Assembly: GCA_038380795.1 (NCBI GenBank)
Contig: CM076274.1
Coordinates: 16,276,027 to 16,340,026 of the forward strand
Direction of reading: 5' to 3'
Length of the DNA: 64,000 nt
From: Pyrocephalus nanus
Taxonomy: Eukaryota; Chordata; Aves; Passeriformes; Tyrannidae
The position numbers and the translations under genes are program-made. The notes under the pieces are model-generated. The model had not been told where the DNA came from. It ran no database searches and worked only from the letters and a program-made list of their open reading frames with translations. Positions 12,648 through 26,357 of this stretch are shown one piece after another; positions within the stretch are counted from its first letter, which is position 1; every line of letters starts with the position of its first letter.

Positions 12648-15600
12648 AGGTGTTCCTTCTGCCTTTCCTCAACCCACAGAAATGAACATGAGCCTTTACT
12701 AGGCATTATACTTCAGTTCTGGTTTGTTTTTATTTTCCAAATGAAAAAAATAATCTTTCAGCAGTTCAGGGCAACATTTTAGGTGAGCCATTGCCTAAAA
12801 TGGAAGGCTGAAATTTTTTGGTTGCTTTACCATGATGCCCTTTACAGCTCTGGCACAGAAAATATTGGAATGCTTTTTCTTTCCTTTTCTTTTTATTTTT
12901 TTTTCCCAGCTTGTTTATTGTCTCTTAGCTTGGTTATGTCCAGTTCAACACTAAGTAGGCAACGCTATTAAATTCTAATCACTTGGTTGAACAAAAGCCT
13001 GCTTCATAAATCATTCTTTAATAGCCTGTCTAAAATTTCTTTAGGGTGTTGGAGCTGCATTGCAATGTTGCTTCACCGATCAGACTCTAATTATAGAAAT
13101 TATACATCCAGCAGTTAAACCAGTAAACAAGGCTTCTCAGATTGGTGCAGTAATCCTGTGTCAGTTAGGATCTTTCATGTTGATTCTGGATTTCTGTCAC
13201 TCTCTAATCCTGCTGTGCCCTGAAATATCTACTATTACATATCACCCCTGCACTACTTGGACTTCACATAGAGAGCTGTCTTAACTGCTGTTTAAAGCCT
13301 GCCTCGCTGGATTGCTTATTTAGAAGTGTTTTAGCAATTAACTCAAAAAGCATAACATAATTAAAATTATTCCGTAGCGTGAGGCGGTACCATTGAATAC
13401 AATAGAGAAGAAAGAAAAATCATACTCATGCTATTTTCTGGGTCATTATTTTAGTCTCCTGGTTATGTTATAGGAGCTAAATTATTCAAGAAATATTGTT
13501 GGCACTGCTGTTTTATAACAAGGAGTGAAATTACGGAATGTATAAGATTCTTGTCAAATGATTTCTGGCCGTGCATCACCTAACTGGTTTTTTTTCTTTT
13601 TATAGTAGTTATTTCTATCACAAAGTTTGGCACTATTACAGTTGCTCTCCAGGAAATGCTTGAAATGTAAAGGGATCATGTAGGCTACAAAATACAAAGT
13701 ATTAATTACTTTCCAACATCTTATTGTTAGTATCGAAATTCCCTTTTAGCAACACAAGGCATTAGCAAAAAGTTGCAGGAGCAGGGAGATATGGAAGACA
13801 GAAAGAAGGATTAAGGAGGTACTTGCAGCATAAAATTAAAAACATTGATCTTGTTTTGTATTTTGATTCCTTTTCTTATCAATTTTTCTTTATAACCTTT
13901 TGTCGTGACCTGAGTTTGGGGACAAAATTTCAGTTTCAGTCCATGAGTTATAACCTACCTATGACATCAGCTTTATTAGATGCAAAAGCTGCCTAGCAGA
14001 ATGAGCACATGGCTGGCAGAAACAGGGTTTAGTCTTACTCTTGTAAAGATAAGAATATTTAGAGATCACTGCAGTCCTCAGTGCATTTAATTCAGTAATC
14101 TAACTCAGGATATGTATCTGGGAGGCTGATAAATGAGAAAGCTGCATCCCCCAAAACTCTGAAACAAAAATGTGGGTAGGCTGCTTCCTCAGTAATTTTC
14201 TTGAGCAACAGAAGAGCCTTCCATCTGTCTTTATGGGCTGTTACTGAGCTGTATTCTATAGGATCAAGAACCTTCAGGTTTGTTTGGGGTGCTTTTTTTA
14301 ACAGTTCTCTGTATGTTTCTGTACCTCAAAGGTAGTAATTAGGTTTCTCTCGAATTAACATCTGTTTCTATGCAGAATTTCCTAAATTGTCATGTTTACA
14401 GCTTAAGAGTCTTGAACTGGATGGACTGGAAAGCAGATAGTCGTCATTTGGTAGATGAAACAATAAAATGCTTCCCTGTGACAATCCAGTCCCACCACAG
14501 CGTATTTGTTTCAGGCACTACATTGACACACACCTATTTTTACTCAGCCATGAGGCTAAAACAAAGTTTTATCATTTAGGTGTGTTGCATAAAGAAGGCC
14601 AAAGCAGGGTCTATGTTTTTGTTTAAACAGCTGAGGGGGAGAGAAGCCCTTTTCTGAGCCTCATTTTTGCACCAAGCACTTCCTTGCACGTGTGAGGCTC
14701 CCCTGGCCCCAGTGAGAAGGAGCAAATCCCAACACTTCCAAAATTGTCATTGTCTCTGTGGGCTGGAGTTTAAGGGATAGATGGGATGAACTCAAACTGA
14801 TTTGCTCTACTTGCTGCTGATCCTGATTAAAATCCTGGCAGTAATAGTTTACTTTTATGTCAGCATAATCAAAGAAAAGCTGTTGGAAGTGTAATAGCTG
14901 GAACCGTAGTTAGGAACTTGTCACACGAGCAATTCAAGAAAGATAAAGGTAATATTAATTATTTTAGAAGTAATTTCACTGAATATGGTGCCATGAAAAA
15001 GAATCATGGTTAACAGTCATCTCATTCCACAGAAAATTTGAGCCAGTCCAGTTTATGCTCATCTGTAAATTTGTTTACTACAGATTTCTTCAAAGCCTAA
15101 TAGCTCATTCATTCAGAACTTTGCAGGAAATGATTCAGCAGTTCTTAAAATGTTTATGAAAACTTATGTATTGGATAACTTTTATGAAGCCATTTAGAAA
15201 CCCTTGCAACGTTCTGACAATAATTAAAAAGGGATGATACCACAATCTGCCTTTTAGCAGGGTAAGTTTTGCAGATGAAGGAGTTCTTACTTCTTACAGG
15301 AAGATGACCCTACATTTTTGTTAAGGCCCCTACTGCAGCACAGGTAAAAGAGATACTGAGAGACTGAACTCATGTAATTTCTGTGAGCTCTGAATCCATT
15401 CCTAAATGTACATTGACTGCAAGGAGCAATGCAGGGTTTACAGAGTAGTTTTATTCAGCCCAAGTTGCATAATTCAAATCAAAGTAAAAAAGTGTCAAGT
15501 GTTCAGGAGTTTTTTGTTGCTCACAGGACTTTTTTTCCACAATATCTGTTATGTTTCCTGTTGTGAGGTAAGGTTAGTGACTCCTACCTGCTGATTTCTG

Positions 15601-17058
15601 CCACAGGAAGACAGGGAAAGGGACCCACCACCACCTTCATGAACCTGCCTAATCACTAAGGAAACAGAATTTAAACACTCACAAAAAACAAGGGAAGGTT
15701 TTTAGTTGAATGATTCTTCTCATGTTTGCTCTGACAATCTTTACATTGCCTTGTCAATCTTATATTACCAGATGTGAATTCATAGGTTACACTGACATAA
15801 ATGCAAATTTTTATATTTGCATTCATTGCAAATACATAAGAGGCTACTTTTTGCTGCCACGTTCAACTTGATGTTGTGAAAAGTTTTTAATAAATTAACA
15901 ATTTCGTCTGGGGAACTTAAGACACTGGAATACCTTTAAATAATGTAACACTAAATCAGTGTGTAATCTTTGCTTACAGGTAGAGTGAAATGGATCCTTT
16001 GTGAAGTCTAATGTATTCCAGTCCAATGAGCATTTGCTTCTTATAGTGCATTTTAGCAAATGATGCATTACTAAATTTTAGTTGAAACATGACCTTGGGC
16101 AGAATAGGCATCATTGCATAAAATCCTAGAACTCCACACCAGTATACAGAAATTAGTTTGGTTTTTTTTTTTTCCTTTCAACTTGAGTTATTTAACCACC
16201 ATAGTTAACAGCATAAGAATTACATCTATTTCTTTTGTGATAAATCACTATTAAAACCATATTTTGTCCAAAGAATCACGGGAGCATCATTCACTGATGT
16301 GCAGATTGTGGAAATCTCCCTGTCACACATTTCTATGTACAGCACCTGGCTCACCATGTCTGTTCACAGGTCCTTGCTGCAAAGGTTTCTGAAGGTTTCC
16401 TTTCTTTCTGCAGTTCCACACGCAGCCATCAGGCCTGTTTTATGTCGAGAAAACAGATCAGTAGCATTATGTTGTGTTGACACCCAGAAATGAGTCATCT
16501 CTGTGTCTTTTCTGGAAGATGCAGGTTAAATAAGGTCTCCTTACTGCTTTCTTCCTCTTGTCACCCCTCTTTCTTTTCTGCTCCACATTCCTGGGGAGAA
16601 GCAGGAAGCACAGTGAGGCATAGGCTGCAACCAGAAATGACCAAACCCTTCAAGAGCTTTCCACTAGTTACTCATTTCAGCAGATTTTCCTGTTTGGTGA
16701 CTCATTTCCTTTCAGAAGTTGCGTGCTGATATGATTGACACCTCAATTTTATACTGACAATTATAATTTCGCTTACAGCTTGGTTTTGTAGGAGGACGAG
16801 AGAGAACTGCTTCCACTCAGTGGTCATTGATCAGCTTATTAATTAGCAAGATCTGAGAGGTTTGCAGTAGGTGGATGTAAGCAGATGACACCAAAAGCAG
16901 GTTGTCTCTGCTGCTGCTGCTCCACAAAGCAACTCAGTCCTGCAGGATCAACACTCCTGCTCTCACAAAGTGAACTACAGCAATCCACCTAATGCAATTA
17001 AAGTATAAATAATCAGCTGCTTAAAAGCTTGGCCAAGTGCACTTCCTCAGTACGAATA

Positions 17059-17088
17059 TATTACTGGCCAGTATATTATTGGCCAGTT
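17059..17088. repeat. 15-bp imperfect tandem duplication
   Basis: Two adjacent 15-base units (TATTACTGGCCAGTA and TATTATTGGCCAGTT) differ at two positions. Each contains the palindromic core TGGCCA. It is probably a small slippage duplication. Confidence 0.85.
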
Positions 17089-17960
17089 TTCTAAGATCTT
17101 AAGCAGCATTTTTATTTGTTTCCCCCAGGGCTTGTTTCACTGTGGTATTTTGGTATTTGACAGGTGCTTGTATATTCAAGTTAAAAGGAAAATGAGGGGG
17201 AAGTAAAAGATTATGGATTTTTCTAATAACAAGTAAATTACACTTAAAAACATGTTCTTCCTCAGATGAATATAAAAGGATAATAAATACTAATTCAAAA
17301 GACAGATTAATTCAGTCTTCTTCCATGCTATCATACAAACAATTGTGAAGTGATCTAATAGTAATTTGCACCCACTTCTTCCATGCTCCAGATGCTGGTG
17401 CTAGCTATGTTGAACAATAATAGTTATTTGAAAATATCTAATTGTTTTCCATTAATATAGTTGATTTTAAATAAAGACAAATACACAGTGACTCAGATTT
17501 AGGGTAAATCAAGATTTCAAAGAGATTCGGAGTAATGTGTGACTGATGAGAAGTAGAACTGTTAGAAGGAAAATAATGAACACTCAAGTAAGTAAAGATT
17601 CTATAAACTAAGCCATTACATACTAGGAATATCTAAATGCTTTGTCATTATTTGTTGTTTTCTAGTGTGTGGTTCTGTTGGAAAATGTTGATTAATCAAT
17701 GTGGAAGAGATTCAGTACTTTTAGTGGGGTAGATTTGTCTCATTCTTGCAAAAGCAGGTGATTCATTCTTGTATTTGCCTTTAAGTTGACTTTTTTTTTT
17801 TAAGTTTTTGCTTGCTTCAGCAGAAATCTGACTTCCAAAGTAGCTTGTAACAATTCCTGTGTTTTGGTACTTAGTAAAGTATATCAAATGTGCAGTTGCA
17901 ATATATGGACTTTCCTCATTAAGAAGGACTGGGCTGAGAATCTGTATATGTGATCAAAAT

Positions 17961-18032
17961 TACCAACTAAGTGTTGCTTTAGGGTTTATATTTTTTTACC
18001 AACTAAGTGTTTTTATAGGGTTTATGTTTTTT
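17961..18032. repeat. 36-bp tandem duplication (2 copies)
   Basis: Units 17961-17996 and 17997-18032 match at 32 of 36 positions, without gaps. Both start TACCAACTAAGTGTT and end in a T run. In the plus-strand frame at 17859-18065 this yields a repeated hydrophobic peptide (YQLSV...GF.FF twice), but that frame has no other coding signs. The four differences suggest the duplication is not very recent. Confidence 0.9.
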
Positions 18033-18722
18033 ACATGGTGTATTAGTGCCACCGAAGAGGCCTAAAGTATATTTTCTGCCTTTGCTTTTAAGAAGAGACA
18101 AAGATATATGATTCAAATGGGTAGGAGAAGGAAGTCAAATAGGAAAGACTTTCAGCATCTGTGGGAAATTATTCTTGACTCAGCAGAAGAGGCCTCTGCT
18201 TCTGCTACAGGAACAAACAGCAAGGACCTGTGCTGTGAAATATGAGAGGTTTAAAGAGATTGTGATTTCCCTCTTCTGGCTTTTTCTGAACTCTGGAGTC
18301 TGTGTGCTCTTTCTGAGGCTGCAGAGGAAAGTTGAAAGGATTCTGGCAGAATGTAAATCATGAGATCATTAACATTTCAGCCCAATTTCTCTCCAGCAAT
18401 GTGTAATAGTAGCAGAGATGATTGATGGGACTGGGGACTCACAAGATAGATATTATGGGTCATTCCGCCATATTTCCTCATTTTCTTTCCCCTTTTGCTA
18501 ATCCTGGTTTCAGATAACATCACTCAATCAATTTCACTGCTGGTCTAGAGCTGTATTGTTCTAATATCAGATATTATATCAGATATATCTCTGGGTACGT
18601 AAGCGTTCTGCCTTACTGGTTTTTATGCCTGTCCCCTTTATTTTTGTTTATGTCCCATTATAATATGTGGCAGAAATATTTGCTATCATATAATTGATCT
18701 AGTCCTTGAAACTGTAAGGTCG

Positions 18723-18767
18723 TTTTTTTTTTTGGTTTGGGTTGGGTTTGTTTTTTGTTTTTTTTTT
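18723..18767. repeat. T-rich / GGTTT-like low-complexity tract
   Basis: T homopolymers separated by GG and GGG. Read on the minus strand this resembles the AAAC/CCAAA tract at 5331-5390. Confidence 0.8.
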
Positions 18768-21481
18768 CCCCTTGTTCCCTTGATATAAAATCCCTCCTTA
18801 GAAGACACAACATTTAAACCAAAATGACTATTTATCTGCATTCTGTGGGAAATGAAAGGAAGGAAATGATATCTTTTTCTTATTCTCCCTGTTGGGGGTC
18901 TCATGTGACATGATAAAAATATATTCTATTATAAAATGCTCTTAACATTGGTTTGTTTTCATGGTGGGTAAGCAGAGGGGAGCGTGGGACAAGGAAAACT
19001 GGCTCGTCACATCTTTCCTCACGTCTACTCAACGTTGGCAAAAATTAAACCCAAACAAAACACAGTTCTTAAGATTTTTCTTTTTAGACATGACTTGGAA
19101 ACAAAATAATTGGTTGACACTGATGTAGAATGTTCTAGCAGCAGGTCTAGGACAGAAAAGTATGTGAAAGGCATCCTGCAAGAAAGGGTTTGGCCAGATG
19201 GCAAGGCTGTACCCAGAGAGACAGTGGTTTATGTGCAGAACACTCCAGGTGCTTGCTGTGGGTGCCATCCCATTTGTCCATTGCAATCAGGGCTTCCCAT
19301 GGATATGTGTCAGCTGTGCTGTATATGGAGAAGAGAGTTTTTCAGTTTTTCCATCATCTTTCCCAAAGGCCTGAATGAAAATTGCAAAGGGAAATTGAAG
19401 GCAAATTGATTTATGTGCATGGTAAACATCTCTGCAGACTGTAGCTGTGAAGTTATAGAGTGTATGGGCCAAATGTGGGGTTATCTTAATAGACCTTTGA
19501 TCCACAGTTGTCTCTTGACTGTGATAAATCTCATCTCTCCGCTTCATTGTAGCTCTACATGCTAATTAATTAGAAGAAATAATTTATCTACTGGTGTTTT
19601 TATACTATCACTTCAGCATTTAATGAGATTCATTGGCTTATTTGAATGCTATTTCAAGAATGCCTGCCAGAACAAAAGAATGTATTTACAACGATTTGAG
19701 AAGAGTGTGTAGATAGGCATATCTGTCCTACAGCTTTCAGTAGGCAGGTATGAAACTATTAATTTAATCTTCAATGGTTTTGTTTGACAGAGGAAACACT
19801 GATAATGCAGCTGTGGTGATTATTTTTTTGTTTAAGAAGTGAAAGGTGTTTTGAGATGGAGGGAAACGAGATACACGTTTAATGTTGCATGGGAGGAACG
19901 GCACATCTCAGTGAACCAGTAATTGTGGATGGGTGGTACTGAGTGGTGCTTTGCTGTTGACAGCCACCAGAATCCCAGTCCAGAAGGACAGTGGCACATA
20001 CAAATACAAATCCTGGCTCTCAGACAAAGCCAGGTTGGCAATTTGGGGAGTGAGGATGACTCTGCTGACTTTCAAGTCTCCTGTGACTTCATGCACAAAG
20101 TCATGCTCTTACCTGAGGTGCCACATTCTCTAAGAGAAATAAAATGTCCTAAAACTGCTGAATTTCTTGATGAACTTGACTTTCTTGAATTTCACTCCAA
20201 GTTCATTCAACAAAGTCGTTTTCCAAAGACAAAGTCTTAGGTCAAAATTTTCTGTTGTACAGCGTATTCTTTCAAAGCTGCTGCATATAAAGTAGATAGG
20301 TACAGTCTGATATGTACAGTAATAACATTTTTATTATGAAAGTATAGATTATTAATATTAAAGTGTTAATCCTGTTTAACTTACTTATGTTTGTAATTCA
20401 AATACACAGTAATGAACTAGAAAATACTATGAATTAGTTGCTCCCAAACTATTCCATTCTCCTCCTCCAGTGGTTATGACTGGGTAAAAAACTAGCAGGG
20501 AGTCTTTTTTATTTTTTTTTTCTCCAACAGAACCGTCAGCAAAAGGATTTTATTACTATCAGAACAATCTGCTGAAAAATATCTAGATTTTACATCATAT
20601 TTTACTGACTTCAATATAAGCAGCTGGATTTAATATCAGTGCAGCAGAATATGCAGCAGAACAATGTGGCATCCCAAGGAAAGCCAGGAGAGAACATCAG
20701 ATTGGGATTTTTCTGCTCTGAGGTTTTTTGATTGATAAAAATGTAGAGTGGGAAGTTCCTCTCTGTTTTTTTTTTTTTTTCTTTTTGATTTTTGTATTCT
20801 GGAGAGGAATTCTCAACTCCTTTAGCTGAACCAGCAGATCTCTCAGGAAAGTTGGTTGTTTGTTAGGAAGAATCACTTTAGAATTGCTTCAGGCAGCAGC
20901 TGAGTTTGATGGATCTTTCTCTTCCACTGAACTGCCTCCAGACTGAAAAACAGTTGAAGAATACCATTCCCCAGTTTTAACAAGCTGTTCCTGAGTCAAA
21001 TTTATAGCTGTAGGTACCTTCTAATAGATACTTTTTTTTTTTTTTTTTAATCGAAGTGAAAAAACAAATCAGCTTCCCTTTCTACTCTGCAGAAATGTCA
21101 TATTTTAAGGTTGTGGACACTGAGCTCAGATTCTTCCAGAGATCAGGGTACATCAATGTGTATCCGTGTCTTTCACTCAAAGGGCTGTTGTAGTTACAGA
21201 GGAAACGTATGTTAATGTGCTTTAGCAACAAGAAAACTTACAAAGCTACCAGGAAAAACTTGTTTATTTTTAGAAAGTAGAGCATGTACTGATACCAAAC
21301 TAGAGTTGTGTAAATCAATCCTCTTTCTAGTGAGACTAGATGGATTGGATGGGAAAAATAAAATGGCCTGAAGCCAAGTGACAAAGAGCAGAGAAGGTAA
21401 AAAAGGTTGATTTTTGCCTCATTTCTGAAAGGATTAGATTTTAATTTACTAAGTGGGAAAGTTCCTTTAACTTTTAAGTTG

Positions 21482-21506
21482 TTTTTTTTTGTTTTTTTTT
21501 TTTTTT
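21482..21506. repeat. Poly-T tract with one G interruption
   Basis: Nine T, one G, then fifteen T. Simple low-complexity sequence. Confidence 0.9.
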
Positions 21507-22821
21507 AATTTCATTCCAGAATCTTTTGCATTCAATTTGTTATGGTGTTAAATTTTTATTCCTCATAGTGAAAAGACTTTGGGCTGAGAACCATTATCTG
21601 AACTTGATTCCCACCTTATCCCAAGTGACAAACCCCACATCTGTAGAGGAAGGGTAGGAGCTCGATGGACTCCCCATTAAGGAAACACTGTTGAGATTCT
21701 GCATTCTGCTCTCCCAGAATGTCTTTACCCTGGTCACCAGCCTTTTTTTTTTTTCTTTCCTCTGAATTGACTTTTGGCTTGTCATATTTCTGGGCCTCAT
21801 TTTTACATCTGTAAAGTAGAGAAAATATTACCTTACAGTTTGGTATCATTGAAGATCTGTTTAACCAGGATAAGATCTACCTTTTTAGAGACACTTTCCT
21901 TTACCTGACTGTGCTGGGAGTATTTGATGAAGTGGTGTAGCTCTTGCTCTCCATTTCCCTTTGTCAGGTGTTTTTTTCAGCAACTGTAAATCACATGCTG
22001 GAGTTTTCTTTCTGATTGGCTTTCTGGTTTTATTTCTGTGTGTGCAGTTTCAAACCTGATCCTTTTTAGCTAGAATATGGGAATGGCTAGTGATATCAGG
22101 TCTCTTAGTGATCCTGCCGAGATAACGAAGCCTGGTTGGAAGACTGTGGTATTAAAAATATTAAAACCAACAATAACAAACCCCTTACAGCATTCATCTT
22201 GCCTGCTTTTTAGAAAGCAGCATATGCCTGGGTGCATTTATCAGGACAGTATTCATTATTCTCTGAGGGATGGCAGGCTGCAGTCTCACCCTCTCAGCTG
22301 GGCACCGCTCCCCACGTTGGGGCTGAGCTCACAGCTCTGCTGTCACACTGGGCTGTGCTGGCAGCCTTGCCAGGATGGGCAGCAGGAGCAGGGCAGCCTT
22401 TTTTTATGCTCTGCTCCTAGAGCAGGGTTTTTCTTTCATTGCCCAACTATTCTGTGCCTTCGTTCCTTTCTACAGCCTCAAATTTTACAGATACAGCTTG
22501 GGAAAAATAAATTATTAATAAATGTAAATTAAATCCCCAGTACTGTTGTTAGGGCAGAAATATATTACAGAGAGCTTGCAAGACACTGGAGGTTTTGCCT
22601 AAAGAAAATCATTATCAGTTATAAATAGGTAGGCCTGAAGGTTGAATCCTTTACTACCTAGATTTAGTTTTCCAGACTATTTACTTATTGTAGTCCACAT
22701 TATGCTGACTTTGTAGTTGATTACTTATTTCCTGGATGGATTTACTGCTAACTACTTTATCCATGTTTTGTTTGGAATCGTGAATTTTGCAGACATCACT
22801 ACCTGATGATTTAAATTGGGA

Positions 22822-22863
22822 TTTTTTTTTGTGTTTTGCTTTTTTTGTTTTTTTTTTTTTTTT
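22822..22863. repeat. Interrupted poly-T tract
   Basis: Three T runs broken by GTG, GC and G, about 40 bases long in total. The 60-codon frames around it consist mostly of Phe on one strand and Lys on the other and are artefacts. Confidence 0.9.
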
Positions 22864-25565
22864 CCACAGATCTGCAGCCCCCATTATAACTTTACCCCAA
22901 AACCATTATGGTCTCTTTAAAAGTTTCCCCAGTGATTACCTGAAAATATATTATCTGGGTGGGTGTGTTTGAAGGTTACAAACAGCACAGGATGTTGCAT
23001 TCAATATAAAATTTCAGAATGTACGGAGTCTCTGTATATCTTTAATATGTAGATTTATTTTTTTTTTCCATTGGCAGTAGTATAATTACCAACCTTAACA
23101 GCTAGTTTGCTATTGGATATCTCCTAGCATGCTGTAGTTTTATTATCAAAAAGCTAAAGTAATATGGTCTGTTAACTTGATGACATTTATAAATGATTGT
23201 ACTGAAAAAGAAGGCAAGAAAATAAAATGTGAATTCTTCAAAACTTAACGATGGCTAAAAAAATCCCCAACTCATTCCCAAAGATGCCTTTAGGTTTTTC
23301 CACACATCTAGCTCTCTATAATAAATGCATCTGACCTGGTTTATATTCACAATGCTGAGGACATGCACAAAATAAATTATGTTCTAATATCAATTTGTTA
23401 TGTTTTGAAAAGACACCTTTTTATTATTATTTTTTTTTTTCTTTTCATCTCTCTAGTCACTATCACTGAATTTAAATATCCAAGACATGGTACTCAGATG
23501 GTGTCAATCAGCACAACCTGCTTGACTTTGCTTCTGCCAATTCCAGCCAGCTGAGATCGTGGATTTTAAAATATTCTTTAAAAAGTCATGGTGAAACATT
23601 TCCTTTGTGTTACCTTGAAAGTTTTTCTGAAAGTGGTTGTAATGGAGCACGTGTCACCTAAAACTAATTACATCACCAGTCTGGGCTTTTGAGCTGGTGC
23701 TACAGGCCATACTGGGGAAAGGTTTTCAAACTGCCTATGGGAGTCAGGAACCTGATTTCCACTTCAAATTGATGCTAGACGTTTAGTTTCACCTGACACA
23801 ATGTTGACACAGTCTTACTTTGAAAATTTGCTCTGCACTCAGGTTACAACTCTTACATAAGACTTTAGCAGGAGTTTAGTGAAACCCAAATTTTAAAGTA
23901 ACTTCTGTGGATGCACTTTGTCCACATACATTGTGCCTCTCATTATTTTATTTTTTTTTTCCCCCTAAAGAAAGAGAGGAGAATCTGGTGGTTTACTTCT
24001 CTTCCTCTCCTGTTTTTTACAGTTTTATAGAGCCATGTGAGTTCTGGCTTCCAACCCAGACAGGAAGGGGTCATTGCTGTAGGAACAAACTGCACATGGG
24101 ACTGCATTTATTTAAGCAGATGGTAGCTGCAAACAGACAAAGCTGTCTTGCTGCATCCATGTGCAAATGTGATGATTAGGGCATTCTTCTGGCATGGAAG
24201 AGAAGAAGATATAGATTCCTTCAAGCAAAGTGATTCTGTGCTCCCCAGCTCCTGACTCTGTGCTCCATCCAGAAAGCTGCTGTGTGGAAGATAATCACAG
24301 GCATAGCTACTGACACTATCTTTGCTTGAAAAAAAGAAAAAAGGACTGATCCTTCTGCTTCTTGAACAAGCAAGCAGAGAGCAGTTTTAGGAAGAAGCTT
24401 ATTCTGTAGAGAGGATTTTGGAGTCAGGACCCTGAGCAATGCCTGCATGCAGCCCCAGGGCATGAGGCCCTTATACTTTAGAGAGAGGATGTGTCTGTAT
24501 CTGTTCTCTGACTGAAAACTTCACAGTTTCCAGATCCAGACTATGGACTTGGATTTCACTCTGGCAGGAGAAGTCCTAAAATGTGAGGTATTGCACCACC
24601 TGATTTTTCATTCTTCATGTGCCTGACCTTTGCTATTTCCTCGAGAGGAAAAAAATGCCAAAATTTGCAGTAGTTATTTATCAAACTAATAAGGCAAAGC
24701 AGCTGGGCTAAACTGCAGTGCAACAAACATAAAGAAAACGAAAGTTTTTTCCAGTTGGCTGAAATGACCTTTTGATTTAGGGCTGAGATAGCTGCCTGTG
24801 TCCTCAGACTGGTAAAAATGTCATTAGACAACAGTCCATTCCTCAAAAGTTAAAACCACAGGGGAGTAATTTTCATTAGACTATCAAATAGATCATGAAG
24901 GGCCATCATTAAAATCTACAGCTTTTTTTTTTTCCTTTATTTTTTTCATCTTGGATCATAAACATAAAACCTTCACATAAAATTGCCTGCCTTATTTCTG
25001 ACATGTCCCACATAGATTTGATTCACCAAAGTCTTATTCTATCTAATCTGACATGAGTCCAGACTGCTTCATGCATAATAAATAAAGGCATTTGGGACAT
25101 AACACAACCTGTGTTCCCATACTCTCTGCTATTTTTCTGGGACATATGGAATGTTAAAGGTTTTTGTGGGAGATGGGGGAGAATCCATGTGTCAGCCATC
25201 AGAAGGTGATCAAACAGTGTGGAGGTTGAGAGAGATTCAAAATAGAGTAATAAAATTAATAAGCTGATTAATGACAAATGATGTCTTGGTTCCAGCTATC
25301 CAGTGCAACTTGGAATAGGTTTTTGATTTGGACTGTGGGATCATTCTAGTACTTTGTAGAGCTTATGCTTTCTTGGAAATTTTTCCTACCTGTGCACTAC
25401 CCTAAGAAAACTTAATGGAAAATTCAGTTTTTGAGGCTGGAGGCATCCAGAAGCCCCTTTGGGGGGGCTGTACATGTTTTAGAGCCAAGCATTTCAAATC
25501 TTTTCTCCCTTAACTGAAACAACATGGAATTCACTGCCATATTTGGTGGCCCCAGCCATGTTCTC

Positions 25566-25586
25566 TTTTTTTTTTTTTTTTTTTTT
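25566..25586. repeat. Poly-T run (21 T)
   Basis: Homopolymer of 21 T. The frames across it (25424-25612 minus, 25524-25745 plus) owe their length to poly-Lys or poly-Phe. Confidence 0.95.
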
Positions 25587-26333
25587 CTTTCTCCCAGTAA
25601 CCAAAAGAGCACTCCTGAAAGGTGTAGGCCTCAGGAATGTTTCCACTTGCTTATGATAGCATTGTCACCATTGGTAGTGGTGATGACATTTTTTTGGGGA
25701 CATGCCCTGAGATTAGGTCCATTTGGACCCATTATCAAGGTTTAAGGGATTATGCAACCTACTTCCTTCTTGTTCTATTCCCTTGTTACACATTATCCAT
25801 CTGGCTTGGTAGAAGCTGCCTCCTAACAGTTTCTCATAACTGTGCCAAATTTCTGTTCCCATGGAAACTGTTTTAAGAGTGCTTTAAAATTTGAGAGGTA
25901 TACCATTTGCTATCTAGGATGGGTCCTATTTCCATTTTCTTCAGTCTTTGTATTTCCTTTCTCTTTTATTACCAGTTAATGCTGCCACTTGTTCTGAGCA
26001 AGAGGAAAGTCTTGAGTTTAGACACCAGTCTTGTATCTCAGTTTCCACTTCTTTATCTTGTGAAAAACAGCCCTTAAAGGGTTTATAGTTGCTTTATGGC
26101 ACCATTTAAGACCCAGGAAGGAAATTGCACACATTAATAGAAGGTAGCACAAAAACAGTTTCAAAAATGTGTAGTTTTAAGTTCTTTAGAGGGAATTCTG
26201 GAAACCACTAAAAATGCTTTTACCACCCATGATTAGATAGGCTTATTAAATATGAAAGGAATTGTTGTGATGGTATCTCAAAGCACCTATACATGTATAG
26301 AGCTTTCTAAGCAGGCCCATTTCACAAAAAGGT

Positions 26334-26357
26334 TTTCAAAGCTATTCAGCTTTGAAA
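26334..26357. other. Perfect 10-bp inverted repeat, 4-base loop
   Basis: TTTCAAAGCT and its exact reverse complement AGCTTTGAAA are separated by ATTC. It could form a small hairpin or cruciform. No T run directly after it suggests a terminator, and about one or two such repeats are expected by chance in a window this size. Confidence 0.8.

Larger units (their letters stand above)
12331..17960. other. Noncoding unique sequence with possible conserved noncoding stretches
   Basis: No gene recognised. It contains a 21-base T run (12627-12647). Two stretches, about 13290-13410 and 16790-17045, are rich in homeodomain-type TAAT/ATTA cores, contain an E-box or scattered CpG and lack repeat character, which is how conserved enhancers often look. 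This is only an impression, and an alignment would be needed. A 15-bp imperfect tandem repeat lies at 17059-17088. Confidence 0.45.
18033..25565. other. Noncoding sequence rich in poly-T tracts
   Basis: No gene recognised. There are many T-rich tracts (18723-18767, 20766-20780, 21032-21048, 21482-21506, 22822-22863). Overlapping frames at 19029-19547 and 19832-20240 occur on both strands and match no family with confidence. The 151-codon plus-strand frame at 22077-22532 lies in locally GC-rich DNA, and its translation looks random (low-complexity Cys, Leu, Gln and Ser), so it is not called. Confidence 0.5.

Noticed and set aside
18175..18363. Short frame with a hydrophobic, membrane-like segment
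   Set aside because: It starts at TTG rather than ATG and has no further gene signals.
19832..20240. Frames on both strands plus a strong minus-strand donor near 20112-20118
   Set aside because: The donor would leave only a 17-base exon after the nearest good acceptor, and the frames match nothing known.
22077..22532. 151-codon plus-strand frame
   Set aside because: Local G+C is raised, the translation has no domain, and another frame overlaps it on the same strand. Nothing supports a gene.
25195..25216. Partial resemblance to the miR-383 mature sequence (ATCAGAAGGTGAT)
   Set aside because: The flanks do not form the expected hairpin and the match is incomplete.
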